Below, piece after piece: positions 25,733 to 32,873 of a stretch of 32,873 bases of DNA; position 1 is the first letter of the stretch, and the number at the start of each line of letters is the position of its first letter. The notes under the pieces were generated by a model. That model had not been told where the DNA came from and did not search any database. It worked only from the letters and a program-made list of their open reading frames with translations. This stretch comes from an uncultured Flavobacteriaceae bacterium (GTDB lineage: Bacteria; Bacteroidota; Bacteroidia; Flavobacteriales; Flavobacteriaceae), in NCBI GenBank assembly GCA_905479625.1, contig CAJQNF010000062.1, positions 1-32,873 of the forward strand. Reading direction: 5' to 3'. The translations under genes were made by a program, and so were the position numbers.

Positions 25733-25761
25733 ACTCAAAACAGATGTAATCCATTGAGTTT
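25731..25761 (+). terminator. Possible weak terminator hairpin after the nitroreductase gene
   Basis: AAACTCAA (25731-25738) and TTGAGTTT (25754-25761) pair perfectly over 8 bases around a 15-base loop and end in TTTTC. The hairpin begins inside the stop codon. It is weak because the stem is AT-rich and the T-run is short. Confidence 0.4.
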
Positions 25762-25807
25762 TCTAACGTCTTTAGGAATACGTCATCATTGAAATTTAAT
25801 TCATGTC

Positions 25808-26608
25808 ATGTCAATAGATAAGATCATTCAAAGTATCAAGAATAACAAACAGAACCATCAGGTTGATTTTCGGTTAAAAACAATTACAGAAGATTTTTGT
25901 AATGACTTGTTTCACATTTTATTTGATTCGAAAATATCGGTCGCAGAGAACATTAATGCGCTGGCTGATTCCTTTAAGGAGATCTCAAAGATGGTCGAAG
26001 AACCTGAAGGCATCCGTTTTGAATTGATCTGGAAAAAATTTATGGTGAATCTTCCGGATCTCTTGCAACAACTCAATCAGGACGCTAAATGTATTTATCT
26101 TCACGACCCGGCTGCCAGAAGTGTTGAGGAAGTAATTCTGGCCTATCCTGGTTTTTTTGCAATTGCTGTATATCGATTGAGTCGCGAGTTTCATTTACAA
26201 CAAATGCCTTTGGTTCCAAGGATGATGAGCGAATATGCACATAGGCTTACAGGGATCGATATCCACCCCGGAGCTAGTATTGGCTCTCCTTTTTTTATCG
26301 ATCACGGAACCGGAGTTGTGATTGGTGAAAGTGCCATCATTAAGAATAAAGTTAAAATCTATCAGGGGGTAACCCTCGGGGCTCTTCAGGTTTCAAAAGA
26401 TATGAAAGACCAGAAAAGGCATCCTACTGTTGAAGATAATGTGACCATATATGCAGGTTCTACGATCTTGGGTGGCGAAACAGTTATTGGCAAAAATAGC
26501 ACAATAGGTGGAAACGTATGGCTCACAAAATCAGTACCCGAAAATTCAATCGTATACCAGGTCACCGATACTAAACTTAAAACAAAAACCGACCATGAAG
26601 ACAAGTAG
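25808..26608 (+). CDS. cysE: CysE, serine O-acetyltransferase
   Basis: The 266-residue protein acetylates serine with acetyl-CoA, the activating step of cysteine synthesis. An N-terminal helical domain (about 1-140) is followed by a left-handed beta-helix of hexapeptide repeats (GIDIHPGASIGSPFFIDHGTGVVIGESAIIKNKVKIYQG...). The catalytic histidine pair lies in AHRLTGIDIHP and IDHGTGVVIGE, and GALQ...KRHPTVEDNVTIYAGSTILGG completes the site. The tail after NSIVYQV is short and lacks the usual C-terminal isoleucine that inserts into CysK, so a stable cysteine-synthase complex is doubtful. It overlaps cysM by 14 bases. Confidence 0.93.
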   Translation: MSIDKIIQSIKNNKQNHQVDFRLKTITEDFCNDLFHILFDSKISVAENINALADSFKEISKMVEEPEGIRFELIWKKFMVNLPDLLQQLNQDAKCIYLHDPAARSVEEVILAYPGFFAIAVYRLSREFHLQQMPLVPRMMSEYAHRLTGIDIHPGASIGSPFFIDHGTGVVIGESAIIKNKVKIYQGVTLGALQVSKDMKDQKRHPTVEDNVTIYAGSTILGGETVIGKNSTIGGNVWLTKSVPENSIVYQVTDTKLKTKTDHEDK

Positions 26609-27482
26609 CATTCTCGATCTTATTGGAAATACCCCGCTTGTTGAGTCGAGAGGTCTGTTTAAAAATAAAAATGTCAGATTACTGTTCAAGATGGAAGGAC
26701 ATAATCCCGGTGGCAGCGTCAAGGACAGGCCTGCTTATAATATGATCAGGTCTGCTTTGGAAAGAAAAGAAATTGATCAACATACCCGTCTAATTGAAGC
26801 GACCAGTGGAAACACAGGGATAGCCCTGGCTATGATCGCTGGTTTCTACAAACTGGATATGGAATTGGTGATGCCCGAAAATTCTACCAAAGAGAGGGTT
26901 CAAACAATGCGAGCCTATGGGGCGAAAGTAACCTTAACCCCTGCCGAAATTGGGATTGAAGGATCAAGAGATTATGCTGAAATGAAAGTAGCCAAGGAAG
27001 GGTTTGTCATGTTAAATCAATTTGCCAATCCAGATAATTGGAAAGCTCATTATAAAACAACGGGTCCTGAGATTTGGAGGGATACGGATCAAAGTGTGAC
27101 GCATTTTGTTTCTGCTATGGGTACTACTGGAACCATAATGGGAGTCTCCACCTTTTTAAAGGAAATGAATCCAGCCATTCAAATCATTGGTGCTCAACCA
27201 ACCGATAATTCAAAAATTCCCGGAATCAGAAAATGGCCAAAGGCGTATTTACCCAAAATATTTGATCGATCAAAAGTTGACCGCATCATGGAAGTCAGTG
27301 AAGCGGAAGCTCGTGAGATGAGTATCAGACTAGCCAAAGAGCAAGGTGTTTTTTCTGGTATGAGTAGTGGTGGATCCGTAACTACGGCTGTTAAAATTGC
27401 CAATGAAATCGATAGTGGTGTTGTCGTTTGCATTATATGCGACCGTGGAGATCGTTATCTGTCTTCAGATCTTTTTGGCTGA
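26595..27482 (+). CDS. cysM: CysM-type cysteine synthase (O-acetylserine sulfhydrylase)
   Basis: The 295-residue PLP enzyme replaces the acetyl group of O-acetylserine with sulfide. It has SILDLIGNTPLVES, the PLP lysine in GGSVKDRPAYNMI (about 36), the phosphate/substrate loop EATSGNTGIAL, and the glycine loop SAMGTTGTIMGVS. The C-terminal ICDRGDRYLSSDLF is typical of the CysM subgroup. An open frame reaches back to 26508, but the ATG at 26595 is chosen: it gives the standard N-terminus, and the 14-base overlap with the cysE stop suggests translational coupling. Confidence 0.92.
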   Translation: MKTSSILDLIGNTPLVESRGLFKNKNVRLLFKMEGHNPGGSVKDRPAYNMIRSALERKEIDQHTRLIEATSGNTGIALAMIAGFYKLDMELVMPENSTKERVQTMRAYGAKVTLTPAEIGIEGSRDYAEMKVAKEGFVMLNQFANPDNWKAHYKTTGPEIWRDTDQSVTHFVSAMGTTGTIMGVSTFLKEMNPAIQIIGAQPTDNSKIPGIRKWPKAYLPKIFDRSKVDRIMEVSEAEAREMSIRLAKEQGVFSGMSSGGSVTTAVKIANEIDSGVVVCIICDRGDRYLSSDLFG

Positions 27483-27514
27483 TCAAATTTTAAGCCAGCA
27501 TAAATTTTGTCCTT

Positions 27515-29869
27515 TTAATTGATGCTATCCTTAAGCGGGAGCAAAACCAAAATATCTTTGGAGGCCTTGATCTCTTGCTTATTCAACATCATCTTTACAA
27601 ATTCTCCGTTGAGATATTTCTCAGCCTGATCGTCATAGTGTTTGCTAAAAACATTTCCGGATTGGCCCGTTGGTAAAATTGCTTTCGCATTTTCCACATC
27701 ACTAAAATCGATCACGCGTCTGGTTGAAGGTCCGGCTATGACTTTATAAAGACCTGTACCGTTTAATTTGAATAATTGATTATTGATAACCTCTATACCT
27801 CCGTCAGTTTCAAAAGGTCCTACATTGAAATATCCTTTTAGGAGAGCGCTTTTGTCAAAAGCATGTTTATGAACGACCTCTGCGGATGATGACCATAACC
27901 AATCATCTACATCATTACCATGTTGTTCTTCAAGCTCTTCTATGGCCTTATGAAAAGATCTGGTGATGATTTCATCTTTCAATTCCTTTACTTCTTTGGT
28001 TTTAATATCGTCCCACCAAACGGACCTATTCAACTTGAGTTGTTTTGCAATTTGCCTTTTGTACAAATGTGTTTGCAAGAACTGTTCAAACCTTTCCTCA
28101 CCCATTTCATCCCCGAAGGTATTTTCTAACAAAAGATAAATGAACTTATAATAAATAGTAGGTGCCACCAGATCTTTTTTATAATCTCCATTCCATAGTT
28201 TCAATACTTCCATGGCTTTTTTCTCTGTTTCGGAAAGGTTCACCTTTGAAATATTGTCAAGTATAATTTTAACCAATGCCGGGCTAACTGATGATTGAAC
28301 ATCATTGATCATTTCTTCTACTTGTGCCCCTGTAAAAGTATCGTTGCTTTCAATAAGTGTTACAATCCTTTTGGCGCGATCCTCGGGCAAATAATATCCG
28401 GGATATAATTTTTCATTGACTTCTTCCGGTTGATTATTCGCTGAGTATACATAATGCCAGGATGGGTTGATAGCCTGAGGGTTTTGCTCAAAATCTAAAT
28501 AAGCACGTTTGTCATCAATTTGGTTCGCTCCGTCCAAGACAAATTTAGTATGAACTCCTGCCTCTCTTTCATACAATTGTCCCACTCCAAACCATGCGAT
28601 GTTTCCCTTAGCATCACCATACATCATATTTAGTCCCGGGGCATTCCCTTTCGAAACGGCATCCCTAAACTCAACTAAAGAGTTCGCATGAGACATCTCA
28701 TATGTGATGTCTAATAAATCTGAAGGCATTTTGACATAGATCCAGTCCATGGAAATTTTTCTTTCTTCATCCATCCCTTCTAAAATCCCGTTCATGAGCG
28801 GGCCATGTGGTCCCGTTTTCACTTCAAAAATAACATCGTCGTCATCTTTTACTTTTATCGTTTCCTTTCTTACTTTATACACTTGCTGGTCATCTTCATC
28901 AAAAAAATCAATATCGTCATTTTCGAACATCGTAATTCCGTAAGCATAGTCATAATTATGACCAAGTACAGGAAAAGGACATAATGCCAAATGAAAGCCA
29001 TACATCTCCCTTTGAGGCGTAATCAAATGTGCCTGATACCATACAGAAGGTTGAGAAAACCCAATATGGGGGTCATTAGCAAAAATTACTTTACCGTTTT
29101 TGGTCTTTTGTGGACCGATAACCCAACTATTACTTCCCACAAAAGGAGATACAGGTAAACTATCCATAATATGATTGATCGAGGTGCCTACATGAGCAGC
29201 CATCCTTTTCATTCCTCGGGAGTTTTTTATCAAAGTCGATTTCGGACTTATATCCAGATCGAGATCCAATAGATAATTCTTTCCCAGGACTTCTTTTAAA
29301 TCTGTTAATAGAAGGTCTGTTTTATGGGCCTGGGCAAAACTAAAAGCCATATACCCATATACATTATAAATATCTTTAAGTGTATAATGCTCTTTTTCAA
29401 CCCCAATTATTTTAAATTCTATTGGCGTTTTTCCCTCATCAATATAGCTATTGATCCCATCTAAATATGCCTGTGCCAATAGAAAAGTTTGAGAAGTGCT
29501 GTCAGTTAGTTGTATGGTATTGACCGCTGAAGCTTCAAGCCCCATACCCCTAAAAAGTTTGTCTGTTTTAACCAGTTCTTCACCGAAGAGTTCTGACAGT
29601 CTTCCGGCTGCTATTCTTCTGATGAGTTCCATCTGCCAAAGCCTGTCCTGGGCGTGTACATAACCAAGTGCATTATAGGCATCTTCTTCAGTATCTGCAA
29701 AAATATGAGGAACACCATAAGTATCAAAATAGACGGTTACCTCTTCCTTTAAACCTTCTAGACTAATACTCCCTTTGTAAACCGGTTTGTTATTTTTAAC
29801 AAAAATGAACGAAATCACCGCGAGCAAAATCGCAAGAATCAACAAAAAATAACCGATTTTTTTAAGCAT
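27515..29869 (-). CDS. Penicillin acylase family Ntn-hydrolase
   Basis: The 784-residue protein has an N-terminal hydrophobic segment (about 5-24), so it is exported or membrane-anchored. The A-chain region has VYFDTYGVPHIFADTEEDAYNALGYVHAQDRLWQMEL, the hallmark of the family. Autocleavage should occur between Gly245 and Ser246 in FVGSNSWVIGP, leaving Ser246 as the N-terminal nucleophile of the B chain. FANDPHIGFSQPSVWYQAHL follows, as in penicillin G and acyl-homoserine-lactone acylases. Substrates in this family range from beta-lactams to N-acyl homoserine lactones and N-acyl amino acids, and sequence alone does not decide. It has its own predicted promoter just after the ctaD terminator. 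Confidence 0.9.
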   Translation of the reverse strand: MLKKIGYFLLILAILLAVISFIFVKNNKPVYKGSISLEGLKEEVTVYFDTYGVPHIFADTEEDAYNALGYVHAQDRLWQMELIRRIAAGRLSELFGEELVKTDKLFRGMGLEASAVNTIQLTDSTSQTFLLAQAYLDGINSYIDEGKTPIEFKIIGVEKEHYTLKDIYNVYGYMAFSFAQAHKTDLLLTDLKEVLGKNYLLDLDLDISPKSTLIKNSRGMKRMAAHVGTSINHIMDSLPVSPFVGSNSWVIGPQKTKNGKVIFANDPHIGFSQPSVWYQAHLITPQREMYGFHLALCPFPVLGHNYDYAYGITMFENDDIDFFDEDDQQVYKVRKETIKVKDDDDVIFEVKTGPHGPLMNGILEGMDEERKISMDWIYVKMPSDLLDITYEMSHANSLVEFRDAVSKGNAPGLNMMYGDAKGNIAWFGVGQLYEREAGVHTKFVLDGANQIDDKRAYLDFEQNPQAINPSWHYVYSANNQPEEVNEKLYPGYYLPEDRAKRIVTLIESNDTFTGAQVEEMINDVQSSVSPALVKIILDNISKVNLSETEKKAMEVLKLWNGDYKKDLVAPTIYYKFIYLLLENTFGDEMGEERFEQFLQTHLYKRQIAKQLKLNRSVWWDDIKTKEVKELKDEIITRSFHKAIEELEEQHGNDVDDWLWSSSAEVVHKHAFDKSALLKGYFNVGPFETDGGIEVINNQLFKLNGTGLYKVIAGPSTRRVIDFSDVENAKAILPTGQSGNVFSKHYDDQAEKYLNGEFVKMMLNKQEIKASKDILVLLPLKDSIN

Positions 29870-29886
29870 TATGAAACGTATTTCTT

Positions 29887-29894
29887 CAAATATA
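29887..29894 (-). promoter_or_regulatory. Putative promoter of the acylase gene, -7 element TATATTTG
   Basis: TATATTTG on the minus strand matches TAnnTTTG. It lies 17 bases ahead of the acylase ATG and directly after the T-run of the upstream terminator, so termination and new initiation are packed within 40 bases. Confidence 0.55.
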
Positions 29895-29897
29895 GGT

Positions 29898-29925
29898 AAA
29901 AAAAAACCCCAATAATATTGAGGTT
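29898..29925 (-). terminator. Rho-independent terminator after cytochrome oxidase genes
   Basis: On the minus strand AACCTCAAT-ATT-ATTGGGGTT pairs over 9 positions (one G·U) and runs into nine T. It lies 32 bases after the ctaD stop and ends the coxB-ctaD transcript. Confidence 0.88.
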
Positions 29926-29957
29926 CTAAAAATTTGATTTTTAATTAGTAGTAGTTT

Positions 29958-31730
29958 TTAAAACTCCTCTTCACCTTCTCTGATCGGTAAGGTTTGAGGT
30001 GTAAAATCTTGTCCTCCCCACAGGTCACCATTGTCATCAGTCTTACTGTAATCATAAGCCCATCGATGTACTTCAGGTATTTCCCCTGGCCAGTTACCAT
30101 GCATATGTTCAACTGGTGTGGTCCATTCAAGTGTGTTTCCTTTCCATGGATTTCGCACAGCTTTTTTGCCTTTTCCAATACTAAAGAAGAAATTAGCCAA
30201 GAAAATTATTTGTGCCAAACCTCCGATAAGCGCAAACACTGTTATTACTTTATTGATATGTAATAAATCCTCAAACATTGGAAATGCTGAATTGCTATAA
30301 TATCTTCTTGGTAAACCAGCTAATCCGATAAAGTGCATCGGGAAGAAAACACCATAGGCGGAAATTGCCGTGATCCAGAAATGAAGGTATCCCATATCCT
30401 TATTCATCATTTTTCCATACATTTTAGGGAACCAGTGATACACACCGGCAAACATCCCAAATAATGCTGAAATACCCATCACCAGGTGGAAATGCGCCAC
30501 TACGAACATGGTATCATGCACATTGATATCTAAAGCACTATCTCCCAGGATCAGTCCTGTAAGTCCTCCTGTGATGAAAGTCGAAACCATTCCAATTGAA
30601 AACAGCATGGCCGGATTCAATTGCAGGTTACCCTTCCATAAGGTTGTGATATAATTAAAAGCTTTTACTGCCGAAGGTATTGCGATCAACAAGGTTGTAA
30701 ATGTAAATACCGAGCCTAAGAAAGGATTCATACCTGTGACGAACATATGATGTCCCCAAACAATTGTTGAAAGGAAAGCGATCGCCATAATGGATCCAAT
30801 CATCGCTCTGTAACCAAAAATAGGTTTACGTGAATTGGTTGAAATTACCTCAGATGTAATTCCAAGTGCCGGTAAAAGAATGATATATACTTCCGGGTGT
30901 CCTAAGAACCAAAATAAGTGTTCAAACAAGATCGGAGATCCTCCTTTATAATGTAAAACCTCTCCTTGAATAAAAATATCTGAAAGATAGAAAGAGGTTC
31001 CAAAGCTTCGGTCAAATATCAACAATAATGCTGCTGACAATAAAACCGGGAAAGAAATTACCCCTATAATCGCTGTTACCAAAAAAGCCCAAATGGTCAA
31101 TGGTAAACGTGTCATTTTCATTCCTTTTGTTCTCAAATTCAAGACAGTCACGATATAGTTTAATGAGCCCATCAATGAAGACGCAATAAAGATTGCCATG
31201 GATACCAACCAAAGTGTCATTCCTAATCCTGATCCTGACATGGCTTGAGGAAGGGCACTTAAAGGCGGATAAATAGTCCAACCTGCTGAGGCCATCCCTG
31301 TGTGTACAAAAATCGAAAGGAACATGATCAAACTTGATAAAAAGAATAACCAGTAAGAGATCATATTTAAAAATCCTGAAGCCATATCTCTTGCTCCAAT
31401 CTGCAACGGAATTAATAAGTTACTAAATGTACCGCTCAGTCCAGCTGTAAGCACGAAGAATACCATGATGGTACCATGTATGGTTACAAGGCCCATATAC
31501 ATATCAGGGGTCATCTGACCGCCTTCTCCTCCTTTTCCAAGGAAAGCCTCAATAATACTAAAACTTTGATCCGGATAGGCTAGTTGTAAACGAAACAACA
31601 TAGACATAAACACTCCAATAACCCCCATAAACATACCTGTAATAAGGTATTGCTTAGCGATCATTTTATGATCCTGGCTAAATATGTACTTGGTTATAAA
31701 TGTTTCTTTATGATGATGATGATCTGACAT
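29958..31730 (-). CDS. ctaD: Cytochrome c oxidase subunit I
   Basis: The 590-residue protein has about 12 membrane segments and is the catalytic subunit of an A-type haem-copper oxidase. Ligands: His85 (VTIHGTIMVFF) and His415 for the low-spin haem, His413 for the high-spin haem (HDTMFVVAHFHLVMG), and CuB by His278, His327 and His328 (LGHPEVY, VWGHHMFVTGM). Tyr282, which cross-links to His278, is present. The N-terminus carries a His run (SDHHHHKE), common in relatives. It reduces O2 to water and pumps protons. It starts 29 bases after coxB and is followed by a strong terminator, so subunit III is not immediately downstream. Confidence 0.97.
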   Translation of the reverse strand: MSDHHHHKETFITKYIFSQDHKMIAKQYLITGMFMGVIGVFMSMLFRLQLAYPDQSFSIIEAFLGKGGEGGQMTPDMYMGLVTIHGTIMVFFVLTAGLSGTFSNLLIPLQIGARDMASGFLNMISYWLFFLSSLIMFLSIFVHTGMASAGWTIYPPLSALPQAMSGSGLGMTLWLVSMAIFIASSLMGSLNYIVTVLNLRTKGMKMTRLPLTIWAFLVTAIIGVISFPVLLSAALLLIFDRSFGTSFYLSDIFIQGEVLHYKGGSPILFEHLFWFLGHPEVYIILLPALGITSEVISTNSRKPIFGYRAMIGSIMAIAFLSTIVWGHHMFVTGMNPFLGSVFTFTTLLIAIPSAVKAFNYITTLWKGNLQLNPAMLFSIGMVSTFITGGLTGLILGDSALDINVHDTMFVVAHFHLVMGISALFGMFAGVYHWFPKMYGKMMNKDMGYLHFWITAISAYGVFFPMHFIGLAGLPRRYYSNSAFPMFEDLLHINKVITVFALIGGLAQIIFLANFFFSIGKGKKAVRNPWKGNTLEWTTPVEHMHGNWPGEIPEVHRWAYDYSKTDDNGDLWGGQDFTPQTLPIREGEEEF

Positions 31731-31759
31731 TTTACTTAAATAAGTTTTTCGATTAGTTC

Positions 31760-32782
31760 TTAGTTATTGATAACCTCGGTTATAGTCTTTTGTTCCTTTA
31801 ACCATTTATTGAAATCTTCCTCTTCCTGAACGACTACTTTCATTTGCATGTTGTAATGTGAAGCTCCGCATATTTTATTACAAAGCAAAAGATAATCAAA
31901 TTCTACCTTTTCATCATTACCATTGGCAATTCTTAATTCATTAATGCCATCAAATTTCGCTTTTGTATCCTCGTTTAATCTCATTTCTTCAGTGGTCACT
32001 GTCGGTGTAAACCCAAATGACGTTGTCATACCTGGAACACAATTGATCTGAGCTCTAAAATGAGGCATATAGGCTGAATGTAATACATCCTGAGATCTGA
32101 ATTTAAAGATCACTTTTCTACCTTTAGGTAAATGTAATTCTCTAACAGGAATGTCATCTGCAGAATTTTTATCGGTCATATCCACCCCCATGGTATTGAT
32201 ACCTTTGATAAAATTAACATGTCCAACACCTAACTCATTATCCTCTCCAGCATATCTGGCTTCCCATTGAAATTGTTTAGCGTATACTTCTACGATCAAC
32301 GGGTTTTCTGATTGAGAAAGATCCTGAACGTTGTTCCATGTCCACAAACCATAAATGATCAGTACCGATAATACAATTGTTGGTGCTACAGTCCACCACA
32401 TTTCAAGTTTATGGCTATCTGCATAAAAAAGGGCTTTACGCCCATTTATACCACGATATTTAAACGTAAAGTAATAGATTAAAAACTGAGTAATAAATTG
32501 AACTACAATGATCAATCCCATTGTAATCACAAATAACTTATCAATATCTTCACCTTCGAGAGAAGCTGATTGTTGTGGCAAAAGTACTACCCTTCCCTGA
32601 ATCATGGAATAAAGCATCAATCCGTATATAAATGCTCCTAAACCTAACATCAACCATCCATTGATATTGTTCTCTTTTTCAGTTGCGACCTGATCCTTCT
32701 TTGTTAATCCCAATAATTTAAAAAACTGCCACAAAGCCGTTGCAATTACAAAAAATATAAGAATATAAAATAGTGCTTTCAT
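31760..32782 (-). CDS. coxB: Cytochrome c oxidase subunit II
   Basis: The 340-residue protein has an N-terminal membrane segment (about 3-25) and two further helices (about 42-60 and 83-105), followed by the WWTVAP motif helix and a periplasmic CuA cupredoxin domain. CuA ligands are visible: His235 (DVLHSAYMPH), Cys301 and Cys305, His309 and Met312 in LCNKICGASHYNM. It takes electrons from cytochrome c and passes them to subunit I. A TTG at 32785 precedes the start; I use the ATG at 32780-32782 (MKALFYIL). No haem motif is fused at the C-terminus, so this is not a caa3-type subunit. Confidence 0.96.
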   Translation of the reverse strand: MKALFYILIFFVIATALWQFFKLLGLTKKDQVATEKENNINGWLMLGLGAFIYGLMLYSMIQGRVVLLPQQSASLEGEDIDKLFVITMGLIIVVQFITQFLIYYFTFKYRGINGRKALFYADSHKLEMWWTVAPTIVLSVLIIYGLWTWNNVQDLSQSENPLIVEVYAKQFQWEARYAGEDNELGVGHVNFIKGINTMGVDMTDKNSADDIPVRELHLPKGRKVIFKFRSQDVLHSAYMPHFRAQINCVPGMTTSFGFTPTVTTEEMRLNEDTKAKFDGINELRIANGNDEKVEFDYLLLCNKICGASHYNMQMKVVVQEEEDFNKWLKEQKTITEVINN

Positions 32783-32820
32783 CAATGATATATAAGTTTA
32801 TAAGCGGATTTTCTGTGCCG

Positions 32821-32828
32821 CAAATATA
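32821..32828 (-). promoter_or_regulatory. Putative coxB-ctaD promoter, -7 element TATATTTG
   Basis: TATATTTG on the minus strand matches TAnnTTTG, 38 bases ahead of the coxB ATG. No -33 TTTG is found at the expected spacing. Oxidase genes are often co-transcribed with an upstream complex that would lie off the window, so this may be an internal promoter. Confidence 0.5.
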
Positions 32829-32873
32829 AAGAAAAATATTAATTTTCATGATTTATATCAGCTTTAAGCCAAA

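Noticed and set aside
26508-26594. N-terminal extension of CysM read from 26508
   Set aside because: It lies wholly within the cysE coding region in another frame, and the extra 29 residues have no counterpart in the family; the ATG at 26595 gives the standard start.
32783-32785. TTG as start codon of coxB
   Set aside because: An ATG follows immediately and gives the same protein minus one residue.
1-32873. Mobile elements, CRISPR arrays, tRNA/rRNA genes, defence or biosynthetic clusters
   Set aside because: I looked for transposase or integrase motifs, regularly spaced repeats, cloverleaf-like sequences and toxin-antitoxin pairs and saw none; the window is almost fully occupied by housekeeping genes.

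Overview
The window reads as chromosome from a member of the Bacteroidetes, most likely the family Flavobacteriaceae. It is AT-rich. Several genes are preceded by the Bacteroidetes -7 element TAnnTTTG, and Shine-Dalgarno sequences are weak or absent. Gene content also fits: a dcw cluster led by mraZ, a PASTA-bearing FtsI, a DAP-type MurE, a short LeuA and a Bacteroidetes-only helical-repeat protein. I see no insertion sequence, prophage, CRISPR array, tRNA or rRNA. All genes look vertically inherited.

Layout. (1) 1-7442, minus strand: division and wall operon mraZ-rsmH-ftsL-ftsI-murE-mraY-'murD'-ftsW, very tightly packed, cut by the left edge inside ftsW. Three tandem decamers sit at its promoter and look like MraZ operators. 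The murD slot holds only a 182-residue C-terminal domain. (2) 7675-12001: mixed housekeeping genes, namely an alpha/beta hydrolase, the ribosome-assembly GTPase EngB, a lipoprotein cytochrome c, an RluA-type pseudouridine synthase and a LamB-type porin. (3) 12125-20919, minus strand: isoleucine-valine unit ilvD-ilvB-ilvN-ilvC-ilvA, followed by an NADP-dependent glyceraldehyde-3-phosphate dehydrogenase (gapN). A 21-codon, Ile-rich leader ORF and a rho-independent terminator lie ahead of ilvD, the classic layout of ribosome-mediated attenuation. (4) 20950-24948: a TPR-like protein, divergent from leuA-leuB; leuC and leuD are absent. (5) 25010-27482, plus strand: nitroreductase, then overlapping cysE-cysM. 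(6) 27515-32782, minus strand: penicillin-acylase-family hydrolase and cytochrome c oxidase subunits I and II.

How the genes work together. IlvA makes 2-oxobutyrate. IlvBN, IlvC and IlvD then carry the shared Ile/Val steps, and LeuA/LeuB branch towards leucine. GapN could supply the NADPH that IlvC consumes. CysE and CysM turn serine into cysteine. CoxA/CoxB form the aa3-type terminal oxidase, and the small cytochrome c at 9188-9673 may work in the same respiratory chain.

The two observations most worth follow-up are the ilv leader-peptide attenuator (20800-20919) and the amputated, motif-eroded MurD (471-1019). The second implies that a full-length MurD is encoded elsewhere or that this domain has a new role.
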